Shown here: positions 1-7,167 of the stretch, in pieces | How the letters are laid out: every line of letters begins with the position of its first letter | Numbering within the stretch: position 1 is the first letter of the stretch | NCBI GenBank assembly: GCA_902494875.1 | Contig: CABUUO010000025.1 | Location: 1 to 10,138 of the forward strand | Direction: 5' to 3' | Origin: an uncultured Pseudomonadota bacterium | Lineage (GTDB): Bacteria > Pseudomonadota > Alphaproteobacteria > RF32 > CAG-239 | Length of the DNA stretch: 10,138 nt | The notes under the pieces: model-generated | The model's input: the letters and a program-made list of their open reading frames with translations, nothing else | What the model was told of the DNA's origin: nothing | The model's database searches: none | Made by a program: the position numbers and the translations under genes

Positions 1-402
1 AGCGTAGGTGAGGGAGACGGTTTGAGGACAGATACATCTGTTTCCGGAGACGAGATAAGGAGAAGAACAGGAAACGAGCTGTTTTTTGTTGTTATTGACA
101 AGACAGGGTTTGCAGGTACCGTGCGTAGGGCAGGTGAACAAGGTATAACCTTTGCAGGGATCGCCGCGGTTAATGTCGGCGCCGCCGGTATCGCGTCCGG
201 AGAAGCCGAGGTCGTCCTTGGTGTCCGGCAGGAAGGTGGCGCGTGCCAACAGGAAAGAATTGTCAGGCCTTAGCCCTGTTGAGTGTGATGTTACAAAAGT
301 GGGAATGAGGCTGTCAGCATTCTGAACAGCCGCAGCCGGATATGTCGTGCTTAGTGTTAAACATAAAACGGACATAACCGTCAACTTATTGATTGCTGAC
401 AT
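1..402 (-). CDS. Exported cysteine-rich protein, N-terminal part (runs off left edge)
   Basis: An open frame runs from an ATG at 402 to the left edge with no stop: 134 residues, C-terminus missing. A GAGGTG ribosome-binding site ends 4 bases before the ATG. Residues 1-25 form a classic signal peptide: a short basic start (K6), a hydrophobic core (VMSVLCLTL) and a YPAAA cleavage-like end. The cysteine at residue 14 lies inside the hydrophobic core and lacks a lipobox, so a lipoprotein is unlikely. Residues 26-80 are polar with few cysteines. The last ~55 residues hold seven cysteines, including a CKPC pair and an RCIC motif. This resembles the cysteine spacing of the large protein at the right edge (for example SCSSP and CxC motifs), so the two may be paralogues; that is inference. 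It is probably secreted to the periplasm or cell surface with disulfides. Function is unknown. A plus-strand frame at 22-273 overlaps it and is judged spurious. Confidence 0.8.
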   Translation of the reverse strand, partial: MSAINKLTVMSVLCLTLSTTYPAAAVQNADSLIPTFVTSHSTGLRPDNSFLLARATFLPDTKDDLGFSGRDTGGADINRGDPCKGYTLFTCPTHGTCKPCLVNNNKKQLVSCSSPYLVSGNRCICPQTVSLTYA

Positions 403-443
403 AATACACCTCGTAAAATAAATTAGAACTAAGGCCTAGATAT

Positions 444-472
444 ATTATGACTTATGAATTGTTTAAATACAA
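444..472 (-). promoter_or_regulatory. Candidate sigma70 promoter for the secreted cysteine-rich gene
   Basis: Reading the minus strand, a -35-like TTGTAT (467-472) and a -10-like CATAAT (444-449, five of six consensus bases) are separated by 17 bases. The predicted start near 437 gives a leader of about 35 bases before the ATG at 402. The uvrD terminator upstream means this gene needs its own promoter. This is a consensus match by eye in AT-rich DNA, so it is tentative. Confidence 0.4.
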
Positions 473-512
473 TACAAAATTGCCGTAAGAGGCGTATTTT
501 TCACAAAAGTGT

Positions 513-537
513 CACATAAAACACAAAATATTATGTG
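513..537. repeat. Short inverted repeat upstream of the secreted gene
   Basis: CACATAA (513-519) and TTATGTG (531-537) form a perfect 7-base inverted repeat around an 11-base centre. It sits about 40 bases upstream of the candidate -35 element of the minus-strand secreted gene. That position and symmetry would suit a dimeric regulator, but AT-rich intergenic DNA gives such matches by chance. Confidence 0.3.
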
Positions 538-640
538 CTTTCAAGGGCGGAGATTTGTCCGGCTTTTGTCTGAGTGAATATAGTCCGACAGCCGATTTAT
601 ATATCAATTTTGTAAATATGTTTTTCCACAGCGGTAAGTG

Positions 641-672
641 AAAAAAACTCCCGGATCTTCCGGGAGTTTTTT
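641..672 (-). terminator. Rho-independent terminator of uvrD
   Basis: ACTCCCGGA (647-655) and TCCGGGAGT (659-667) make a perfect 9-bp stem with a 3-base loop. Five further A-T pairs extend it (642-646 with 668-672). On the minus strand the stem is followed by a run of seven U. It starts immediately after the helicase stop codon (674-676). The T run on the other side means it could also stop plus-strand transcription. Confidence 0.9.
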
Positions 673-673
673 G

Positions 674-3019
674 TCAGGCTTTGCGGACGTAGTCTTTCAT
701 GAGTTTTTTGTGTCCGTAGTGCTCAAACATGATCTCCAGTTTGTTGCCGTCGACGGCAACAACTTTTCCGTAGCCGAAAGTGTCGTGACAGACGCGAGTG
801 CCGACCGGCGTTGAAGACGTGTAGTTTTTGGCGCTTTGTTTGGCCTGCCAGATGCTGCCGCCCCAGGGCTGTTCGTAATCGTCGTCGCGGACGTAACTGT
901 AGCGTTCGTCATCGTCATAGGTAACGTTAGAGACTTTTTTCTTTTTCTGATACCACGGTGCAAAACCGTTGTCCGATCTGTAACTGCTGAAATTATTGGA
1001 ACCGAAGTAGTTGGCGCAGTTGTTGACGATTTCAATGTTTTGCGGCGGCAGTTCGTTAATGAAGCGCGAGGGCAGATTGTTTTGCCATTGTCCGTATACA
1101 CGGCGGTTGTGCGCCATCAGAATATAGAGTTTTTTGCGGGCGCGGGTGATGGCCACATAGGCCAGCCGGCGTTCTTCTTCCAGAGAATCGGAGCCGCCTT
1201 CGTCCAAGGCGCGCTGATGCGGAAACAGGCCTTCTTCCCAGCCGGGCAGAAAGACAACGTCAAATTCGAGGCCTTTGGCAGAATGCAGCGTAATCAGCAT
1301 AACCTTGTCTTCGTTGCTGACGTTGTCGTTGTCCATAACCAGACTGACGTGTTCCATAAATTCGGCCAAAGAAGGATATTTTTCGGTGTCGCTCATAACG
1401 CTGACCAGTTCCTTTAAGTTTTCCAAGCGTCCGGGAGCTTCGACCGACTTGTCCATTTTCAGCATTTCGATATAGCCCGAATCTTCCAGAATCTGCGACG
1501 CAAGTTCGTCAGGGGTGACGGCGTTCATGGTGCGGCGCCATTCAGAAAATTTGTTCATCAAATCGGTAAGGGCATTTTTGGCCTTGCCGGATATGGTGCC
1601 TTCCGTCAGCATTTTTTCTATGGCCGCGTACATGGAAATGTGATGAAAACGGGCTTCGTTTTGAAACTTTTCAATGGATTTTGCGCCGATGCCACGGGCA
1701 GGTTTGTTGATGATGCGTTCCAAGGCCAGGTCGTCCGAGGGCTGCAAAACAACGCGAAAGTAAGCCAGAGCATCGCGGATTTCGGCGCGTTCATAGAATT
1801 TGAGACCGCCGATGACCTGATAGGGAATGGCTTCGGAGATAAACTTTTCTTCAAATTCGCGGGTTTGAGCGGCGGTACGAACCAGAACCGCCATGTCGGC
1901 ATATTTGAAGCCTTCGCGCCGCGCGTTGTCGACGGCATCAACCACGTAGCCTGCTTCTTCTTCGCCGTTATAAGTGCTGACAACCTTGATTTTGGCGTTT
2001 TCGCATTTCTGAGCCGGGGAGTTTTCGGCGACTTTCAGGGTCTTTCCCAAGCGTCCCTGATTATGGCTGATAAGGTTGGACGCTGCGGACAGTATGTTGG
2101 CGGTGGAGCGGTAGTTGCGTTCCAGACGGATGATTTTGGCGTCGGTGAAGTCTTTGTTGAAGCGCAGGATGTTTTCGATTTCGGCGCCGCGCCAGGAATA
2201 AATGGACTGGTCATCGTCGCCGACGCAGCACAGATTGCGGTATTTTTGAGAGAGCAGGCGGATGAGCAGATATTGGGTGACGTTGGTATCCTGATATTCG
2301 TCAACCATAATGTATTTGAAACGTTCCTGATATTTGGCCAGAATGTCGACGTCGGACATCAGAATGTTGAGCGCATAAAGAATAATGTCGCCGAAGTCCA
2401 CGCAGTTGAGTTCAAGCAGGCGTTCCTGATATTTTTTGTAAATATATGTAGTGACGTTTTCTTTGAAATCGTCCGCAATCTTGTCAATGCTCAGCCCTTT
2501 GTCTTTCCAGCGGCCGATTTTATCCAGCACGGCCTGCGGCGGATATTTTTTGTCGTCAATGCCCTCGGTTTCGAGGATCTGTTTGATAAGGCGCTTTTGG
2601 TCGTCTTCGCCGAGAATGGTAAAGTTGTTTTTCAGGCCGACGATTTCGGCATGGCTGCGCAGAATTTTGACGCAGATGCTGTGAAAGGTGCCGAGCCAGA
2701 CCGAGTTTGCCACTTCGCCGATCAGCCCCTGAACGCGTTCTTTCATTTCGCGGGCGGCGCGGTTGGTAAAGGTGACGACCAGACAGTTCCACGGGTTAGC
2801 CTTGCGTTGAGCCAGAATATAGGCCAGACGCGTGGTCAGCACCTTGGTTTTTCCGGTGCCGGCGCCGGACAGGACCAGCACCGGTCCCTCCGTGGTTTCA
2901 ACGGCCTGTCTCTGCTCGGGATTGAGCATTTCGAGCCAGGGATAGGAAGGGGCCAGACGGCTTATGTTGTCATAGGTCTGCGGAACATCGGGTTCGGCCA
3001 AATCAAATATATCATCCAT
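674..3019 (-). CDS. uvrD: UvrD/PcrA-type superfamily 1A DNA helicase
   Basis: A complete 781-residue protein, of a length usual for UvrD/PcrA/Rep. It is an ATP-driven 3'-5' DNA helicase of nucleotide excision and mismatch repair that also strips proteins and stalled RNA polymerase from DNA. All family motifs are visible in order: Q motif LNPEQRQAV (32-40), Walker A GAGTGKT (52-58), Ia TFTNRAA (83-89), Ib GTFHS (110-114), Walker B VDEYQDTN (239-246), III GDDDQSIYSWRGA (267-279), IV RNYRST (301-306), V TLHSAKGLEFD (577-587) and VI VAITRARKKL (622-631). A charged low-complexity linker (about 690-735) joins the helicase core to a C-terminal Tudor-like fold (about 738-781), which in PcrA/UvrD contacts RNA polymerase. 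The ATG at 3019 was chosen because no long in-frame extension is seen, although its ribosome-binding site is weak. It is divergent from the TPR operon. The long plus-strand frame 1640-3025 is its antisense shadow. UvrD and PcrA cannot be told apart by motifs alone. Confidence 0.97.
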   Translation of the reverse strand: MDDIFDLAEPDVPQTYDNISRLAPSYPWLEMLNPEQRQAVETTEGPVLVLSGAGTGKTKVLTTRLAYILAQRKANPWNCLVVTFTNRAAREMKERVQGLIGEVANSVWLGTFHSICVKILRSHAEIVGLKNNFTILGEDDQKRLIKQILETEGIDDKKYPPQAVLDKIGRWKDKGLSIDKIADDFKENVTTYIYKKYQERLLELNCVDFGDIILYALNILMSDVDILAKYQERFKYIMVDEYQDTNVTQYLLIRLLSQKYRNLCCVGDDDQSIYSWRGAEIENILRFNKDFTDAKIIRLERNYRSTANILSAASNLISHNQGRLGKTLKVAENSPAQKCENAKIKVVSTYNGEEEAGYVVDAVDNARREGFKYADMAVLVRTAAQTREFEEKFISEAIPYQVIGGLKFYERAEIRDALAYFRVVLQPSDDLALERIINKPARGIGAKSIEKFQNEARFHHISMYAAIEKMLTEGTISGKAKNALTDLMNKFSEWRRTMNAVTPDELASQILEDSGYIEMLKMDKSVEAPGRLENLKELVSVMSDTEKYPSLAEFMEHVSLVMDNDNVSNEDKVMLITLHSAKGLEFDVVFLPGWEEGLFPHQRALDEGGSDSLEEERRLAYVAITRARKKLYILMAHNRRVYGQWQNNLPSRFINELPPQNIEIVNNCANYFGSNNFSSYRSDNGFAPWYQKKKKVSNVTYDDDERYSYVRDDDYEQPWGGSIWQAKQSAKNYTSSTPVGTRVCHDTFGYGKVVAVDGNKLEIMFEHYGHKKLMKDYVRKA

Positions 3020-3106
3020 GTCTAAACTACTTCATCAAACTGCTTGTTTTTTTTCTGATTAAAACATATATATAATAATAAAGGTTGATTGAAAAGGAGT
3101 TTTTAA
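3020..3106. promoter_or_regulatory. Divergent promoter region between uvrD and the TPR operon
   Basis: This 87-base AT-rich gap must carry the start signals for both directions. On the plus strand, TTGTTT (3044-3049) lies 17 bases before TATATA (3067-3072). A perfect TATAAT (3071-3076) overlaps it, but with a spacing of 21. An AAGGAG ribosome-binding site (3094-3099) sits 7 bases before the ATG at 3107. On the minus strand no clear -35/-10 pair stands out in the same AT-rich core. The region is supported by gene layout; the exact boxes are uncertain. Confidence 0.5.
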
Positions 3107-4051
3107 ATGCCGAGAACAATTCAGGGAAAATATGTCACCGAGGCTTCAAAAACCTTCCAGAAAGGCGATGATGCCTGGCGGAGCGGCGCTTATGACGATG
3201 CGCGAAAATATTATGAGAAAGCAGCTTCTCTGTATCATGATGACAAGGATGTTGAAGGCGAGGCTTTTGTTTTGACCCGGCTCGGCGAACTGGAACTCAG
3301 CCTGGATGATTTTGATCGGTCACGCAAGAGTCTCGACGCCGCAGCGGAGCTGGTCAGACACGAACAGTTCGGACAGAATACGTATGCGGAAGCTCTGATT
3401 AAGCTTTCAAAGACCGAAGCGGCGGCCGGGGATTTGGAAACCGCGCTGGCCAAAATCAAAGATGCCCAGAAAGTCGCGGCTGCCATCGGCAGCAAGGATC
3501 TGGAGGGTGACGCCTATGATCACGAGGCGTTTGTCTTTTTGATGCGCAATCAGGAAAAAGAAGCTCTGGAGGCTTACGCCAAGGCGGCGGAGCTCTTTCG
3601 CCGGGACGGCACTTCGCTTAAAGAAGCGTCGGTGCTGCGGGCCATGGCCAGAATCGAAATGAAAAGCCGCAATTTTGACACGGCGCACGATTTGCTTGAA
3701 CGCTGTCGCGATTTGTATCGCGAAAACGGCGATTTGCTGGGCGAGGCGAGCGCCTTGTCGGCCATCGGCAGCCTGCGTTATGTTATCCGTGACATTGCCA
3801 ATGCCCGTAAAGCTTTGATGAAGTCGGTGTATCTATACGGAAAGGTCTCTCATCATTTTGCCGAAGCGGAAGCGCTGCTTTATCTGGCGCGGGTGGAGGC
3901 CTTTAACCGGGAACAGGGAGATTTTGAACGCGCAAAAGCGCATTATAAACGTTCTGTGGACCTGTTTGACTTTTTGCAGAACGATACGATGAAAAAAGCG
4001 GTTTTGGAAGAATATCACAATTTTTTAAACCGTGCGGCATGTGAAGGATAG
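3107..4051 (+). CDS. Soluble TPR-repeat protein, first gene of the MoxR-DUF58 operon
   Basis: A 314-residue protein with no signal peptide or membrane segment, so probably cytoplasmic. It consists almost wholly of about seven tetratricopeptide-like helical pairs with a period near 40 residues (approximately 13-46, 52-88, 93-126, 133-166, 173-206, 213-246 and 253-292). Typical positions recur, such as GAYDDARKYYEKAASLY and GDFERAKAHYKRSVDLF. The 40-residue spacing resembles the MalT/tetratricopeptide-12 type more than the canonical 34-residue TPR. Such solenoids bind peptides or act as scaffolds; no catalytic motif is seen. The start has a strong AAGGAG site. The stop lies only 11 bases before the MoxR ATG, so the two are probably cotranscribed and translationally linked. 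It may be an adaptor for the MoxR ATPase, by analogy with the TPR proteins BatC/BatE of Bat operons; that role is inferred. Confidence 0.85.
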   Translation: MPRTIQGKYVTEASKTFQKGDDAWRSGAYDDARKYYEKAASLYHDDKDVEGEAFVLTRLGELELSLDDFDRSRKSLDAAAELVRHEQFGQNTYAEALIKLSKTEAAAGDLETALAKIKDAQKVAAAIGSKDLEGDAYDHEAFVFLMRNQEKEALEAYAKAAELFRRDGTSLKEASVLRAMARIEMKSRNFDTAHDLLERCRDLYRENGDLLGEASALSAIGSLRYVIRDIANARKALMKSVYLYGKVSHHFAEAEALLYLARVEAFNREQGDFERAKAHYKRSVDLFDFLQNDTMKKAVLEEYHNFLNRAACEG

Positions 4052-4062
4052 AGGTGCAGAAA

Positions 4063-5025
4063 ATGTCTGAAATCAGAAATAAAATAATGGCTTTGAAATC
4101 TTATCTGGACACCAAAATTATCGGTCAGGAGGATTTGGTCAAAAAAATGATCATTACGCTTTTGGCAGACGGGCACGCTTTGGTGGAAGGTGCGCCGGGA
4201 TTGGCAAAGACCAAGGCGATCAAGACCATGGCCGAATGTATCAACGCCAAGTATAACCGTATTCAGTTCACGCCGGATTTGCTGCCGTCGGATATTACCG
4301 GCAGCGAGATTTATGTTGCTGCCAAAGGGGAGTTTGAATTTCGCAAGGGGCCGATTTTTGCCAATCTGGTTTTGGCCGACGAGATCAACCGCGCGCCGGC
4401 TAAGGTTCAGTCCGCGCTTTTGGAAGCAATGGCCGAGCGTCAGGTCAGTGTCGGCGGCAAACGTTATATTCTGCCGGAACTTTTTATGGTCATGGCTACC
4501 CAGAACCCGATTGAGCATGAGGGAACTTATAATCTGCCGGAAGCGCAGCTTGACCGTTTTCTGATGTATATCAAAATTGACCAGCCCGATGCCGAAGCGG
4601 AGAAAAAAATTCTGCATTTGGTTCGCGGCGAGGTTTCCAAAGCACCGGAACCGAAATTTGACCGGCTGGCGGCAGAAGATATTCTGGCCGCGCGCAAAGA
4701 GGTACTCGGTGTTCATACCAGCGAGGCTGTGGAAGAGTATCTGGTTCAGCTGATTATGGCGACGCGGCATCCCGACAAATATGATGCCAAGCTGACCGGG
4801 CAGGTTTTGTTCGGCGCCAGTCCGCGCGCAACCATTGCTTTGGATCGCTGCGCCAAAATCAACGCCTGGATTGCCGGCCGCGATTTTGTGACGCCGGAAG
4901 ACATTCAGTCGGTCATTCACGATATTTTGCGCCATCGCATTATTCTCTCTTTTGAAGCGCAGGCTGAAGGGGTTACGACGGACGAAGTTATTGCCAAGCT
5001 GCTGAATTTGGTTCCGCTGCCCTGA
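4063..5025 (+). CDS. MoxR-family AAA+ ATPase
   Basis: A complete 320-residue protein, usual for the family. MoxR ATPases are chaperone-like AAA+ proteins that assemble or insert cofactors into partner complexes, usually vWA or DUF58 proteins encoded next door. Visible motifs: IIGQ (19-22), Walker A GAPGLAKT (43-50), Walker B LVLADEIN (102-109), sensor 1 in ATQNPIEHEGTY (145-156), the LDRF arginine finger (163-166) and sensor 2 GASPRA (251-256). No membrane segment or signal peptide, hence cytoplasmic. Start choice: ATG at 4063 has GAGG 8 bases upstream. An in-frame GTG at 4054 would add three residues (total 323) and has an AGGA five bases upstream, so it cannot be excluded. The spacing to the TPR gene (11 bases) and the DUF58 gene (34 bases) indicates one operon. 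The minus-strand frame 4015-5115 is its antisense shadow. Family assignment is secure; the client is inferred to be the DUF58 protein. Confidence 0.95.
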   Translation: MSEIRNKIMALKSYLDTKIIGQEDLVKKMIITLLADGHALVEGAPGLAKTKAIKTMAECINAKYNRIQFTPDLLPSDITGSEIYVAAKGEFEFRKGPIFANLVLADEINRAPAKVQSALLEAMAERQVSVGGKRYILPELFMVMATQNPIEHEGTYNLPEAQLDRFLMYIKIDQPDAEAEKKILHLVRGEVSKAPEPKFDRLAAEDILAARKEVLGVHTSEAVEEYLVQLIMATRHPDKYDAKLTGQVLFGASPRATIALDRCAKINAWIAGRDFVTPEDIQSVIHDILRHRIILSFEAQAEGVTTDEVIAKLLNLVPLP

Positions 5026-5059
5026 TAAAAGGACAATGCTGCGGTTGTAGAGGAACAAA

Positions 5060-6007
5060 ATGAAACGCTTAAAAAATCTGGCCAAAATATTTTCCTTTAA
5101 GAGCGAGTATGACAACTCGGGGCTTTTTGTTACTCTTGAAGAACTGCTGGAGCAAAAGCGTTATGTCGCTTATCTCCGGGCGCTGACGCGCCGTTTGGCG
5201 ACTTCCAACCAGACCGGAGACGTAAAGTCGGCATTTAAGGGGCGCGGCGTCGAGCTTGAGGAAATACGCAGCTATACTTTCGGCGATGACGTGCGCGACA
5301 TTGACTGGCGCGTTACGGCGCGCAAAGATACGCCTTTTACCAAACTGTATGCCGAGGAAAAAGACCGGGAGATTTATCTGCTTTTGAATTTGTCGCCGGA
5401 AATGGCTTTCGGTACCAGAAAAGAGCTGAAATCGGCGGCGGCGGCGAAAATTGCGGCGCTGTTGTCCTGGCTGGTGCTGGAAAACAAGGACCGTCTGGGC
5501 TGCGTTATTTTTGACGGGCGGCAGAACTATGTCTACAAACCTCAAAATCATCTGGCAAATATGATTGCCGTTTTCAAAAAAATAGCGGCGGTTTCGCAGG
5601 GGCTTCTTCATGCGCCTGAACAGCGGGAAGAAAGTTTTGCCAAATCGGTCAAACTGTTGCAGAAGAACATTAAAAGTCAGGCGACGGTTTTTATCATCAG
5701 CGATTTTCTTAATTTTGACGAGGAATTGAAAAAGGCCGTGGCCGGGTTGTCAAAGAAAACGAAGGTCTATATGATCAACGTTTTTGACGTGTTGGAAGAA
5801 AACGCGCCGAAAGCCGGGGAATATATGGTCGAAAACCGGGGGCGCAGGGTGGTGTTTGATTCGACCGCCAAGCAGTTTCAAAAAGCCTATCGGGCATATT
5901 TTGCTTTAAGGCGGCACGAAGTTAAGGATTTTGCCCTGAAATTCGGCTGCCGCTATCTGGAAGTCAGAACCGACATTGAATTGTATAAACAGTTGAAAGC
6001 CGTATAA
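5060..6007 (+). CDS. DUF58 (vWA-like) protein, MoxR partner
   Basis: A 315-residue protein that starts at an ATG preceded by AGAGGAA (5049-5055). The family signature is clear at 70-88: R-S-Y-T-F-G-D-D-V-R-D-I-D-W-R-V-T-A-R, preceded by FKGRGVELEE. DUF58 proteins have a von Willebrand A-like fold and are regularly encoded beside MoxR, which is thought to act on them. Predicted strands follow at 104-111 (EIYLLLNL), 146-151 and 208-217 (ATVFIISDFL). The first strand normally ends in a D-x-S-x-S metal-binding (MIDAS) motif. Here it reads N-L-S-P-E (110-114), so the aspartate is replaced by asparagine, while the later ISD aspartate (215) remains. No membrane helix is seen, matching the short soluble DUF58 form. 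It is the last gene of the TPR-MoxR-DUF58 unit; no BatA/BatB-type membrane vWA gene follows. Molecular function unknown. Confidence 0.92.
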   Translation: MKRLKNLAKIFSFKSEYDNSGLFVTLEELLEQKRYVAYLRALTRRLATSNQTGDVKSAFKGRGVELEEIRSYTFGDDVRDIDWRVTARKDTPFTKLYAEEKDREIYLLLNLSPEMAFGTRKELKSAAAAKIAALLSWLVLENKDRLGCVIFDGRQNYVYKPQNHLANMIAVFKKIAAVSQGLLHAPEQREESFAKSVKLLQKNIKSQATVFIISDFLNFDEELKKAVAGLSKKTKVYMINVFDVLEENAPKAGEYMVENRGRRVVFDSTAKQFQKAYRAYFALRRHEVKDFALKFGCRYLEVRTDIELYKQLKAV

Positions 6008-6009
6008 AA

Positions 6010-6039
6010 ACCGGCAGCGAATCGGTATAATTTTTTTCA
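6010..6039 (+). terminator. Possible weak terminator after the DUF58 gene
   Basis: A short stem, ACCG (6010-6013) with CGGT (6023-6026), is followed within a few bases by a run of seven T. The stem is only 4 bp, so readthrough into the downstream TPR gene is plausible. Confidence 0.25.
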
Positions 6040-6048
6040 AGAGGAAAC

Positions 6049-6077
6049 TTGACAGAATCGATACTAGATGATAGCAT
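6049..6077 (+). promoter_or_regulatory. Candidate sigma70 promoter for the second TPR gene
   Basis: A perfect TTGACA (6049-6054) is followed after 17 bases by TAGCAT (6072-6077), which matches four of six -10 bases including the key first two and last. The predicted start near 6084 gives a leader of about 42 bases. It suggests that the second TPR gene can be expressed independently of the MoxR operon. A TATAAT at 6103-6108 has no matching -35. Confidence 0.5.
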
Positions 6078-6125
6078 TCATAAACAATTATTCTGTAACA
6101 CGTATAATTCGAGAAGAGAAATATT

Positions 6126-7097
6126 ATGGTAAAGTCAAACGAGAACAATGCTTATAAAAGAGGTCAGGAACTTTTGGATCAAGGCTTATATAAAGAAGCC
6201 ATTGAGCAATTTGACGCAGCTATAGCAGAACAGCCGCAGTCTTGGAAAGCCCTGAACAGTAAAGGATTTGCGTTTCAGAAGATGAGCCGTTATACGGAAG
6301 CCGTTGAGTGCTTTGATAAGGCTTTGGCGCTGAACCCGCAGTCTGTGGAAGTTTTAAACAACAAAGGCGTTACTTTGAGTATGCGCGGCCTGTATAAAGA
6401 CGCAATCGCCTGCTTTAACGAAGCGGTGGCCATTGACAAGACGTCTTTGGAGGCTCTGAACGGCAAAGCTATTGCTTTGCAGCACATGTTTTCTTATAAA
6501 GAGGCGTTAGATGTGCTGGAGCAGGCTATGAAAATTGACAATAAGCATGCCCAGACTCTTCTCAGTGTTGCAGTTACGCTGCAGAAGCTGAAGCAGTATG
6601 AAAGAGCGATTTCTTTCTTCAAAAAGGTTTTGGCCAACGATAAAAACAACATCAAGGCCTGGAACGGCGTCGGCGTTACTTATCAGCTGATGGGTGACAA
6701 TGCTTCGGCAATTAAATGTTTTACCAAAATTCTGAACATTGACAGCCGCGAGATTCAGGCATGGATCAGCATCGGTTTCGTGTATCAGAAAATGTTGAAA
6801 TTCAACGATGCACTGAAGTGTTATAAAAAAGCGCAGATGATTATCGGTGCGGGAAAATACCATCACAAACTTTATGACGGGCTGGCCAGTTGTCTGACCA
6901 AGCTTTCCGAGTTTGATCAGGCGATTGAGGTTTATCAGCAGATATTCCAGAGAGAAGAAGGCAAGAAGAAGTGGGATGCCCAGCGTTCCATGAAGTTTGT
7001 CAATAAGCTGAAGCGCAAAAAGGCGGTCGGAACGCTGCAAAGCATTATTCCGGCAGATGCTCCGGCAACCTCAGGAGGTGAAACGCCGGCAGAATAG
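6126..7097 (+). CDS. Canonical 34-residue TPR-repeat protein
   Basis: A 323-residue protein built from seven or eight tetratricopeptide repeats with the regular 34-residue period: 6-39, 40-73, 74-107, 108-141, 142-175, 176-209, about 210-247, then a last looser copy at about 248-275. Each carries the usual pattern, for example KGFAFQKMSRYTEAVECFDKAL. No signal peptide or membrane segment is present, so it is probably a cytoplasmic scaffold. The C-terminus (about 277-323) is first basic (KKKW, KLKRKK) and ends in a Pro/Ala/Glu-rich tail. The ATG has only a weak purine-rich GAGAAGAG upstream. Same strand and 118 bases downstream of the DUF58 gene, with its own likely promoter and terminator. 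The repeat type differs from that of the first TPR protein, so it is not a simple duplicate of it. A link to the MoxR system is suggested only by position. Partner unknown. Confidence 0.9.
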   Translation: MVKSNENNAYKRGQELLDQGLYKEAIEQFDAAIAEQPQSWKALNSKGFAFQKMSRYTEAVECFDKALALNPQSVEVLNNKGVTLSMRGLYKDAIACFNEAVAIDKTSLEALNGKAIALQHMFSYKEALDVLEQAMKIDNKHAQTLLSVAVTLQKLKQYERAISFFKKVLANDKNNIKAWNGVGVTYQLMGDNASAIKCFTKILNIDSREIQAWISIGFVYQKMLKFNDALKCYKKAQMIIGAGKYHHKLYDGLASCLTKLSEFDQAIEVYQQIFQREEGKKKWDAQRSMKFVNKLKRKKAVGTLQSIIPADAPATSGGETPAE

Positions 7098-7120
7098 GTT
7101 TGTCAGTTAGAGTTGAAAGC

Positions 7121-7155
7121 AAAGCTCCGGCCTTGGAAAGGGCGGAGCTTTTTTT
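7121..7155 (+). terminator. Rho-independent terminator of the second TPR gene
   Basis: AAAGCTCCG (7121-7129) and CGGAGCTTT (7143-7151) make a 9-bp stem with a 13-base loop that can pair further (CC with GG). A run of seven T (7149-7155) follows. It starts 23 bases after the stop codon. It may also limit the converging minus-strand gene, although its U tract in that direction is poor. Confidence 0.88.
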
Positions 7156-7167
7156 ATGCCAGGATTT

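Noticed and set aside
22..273. 83-codon plus-strand frame
   Set aside because: The minus strand of the same DNA encodes a signal peptide and a cysteine-rich protein with a ribosome-binding site, which is far better supported.
403..640. Additional small gene or RNA in the gap left of uvrD
   Set aside because: No frame with a plausible start and protein-like product was seen, and no tRNA-like or riboswitch-like fold was recognised. Only promoter-like elements are supported.
1640..3025. 461-codon plus-strand open frame
   Set aside because: It is fully antisense to uvrD, whose motifs are all intact. The translation has no recognisable domain, and such frames arise from codon bias of the real gene.
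4015..5115. 366-codon minus-strand open frame
   Set aside because: It is antisense to the MoxR gene and overlaps its neighbours on both sides. Its product is repetitive in composition with no domain, so it is a shadow.
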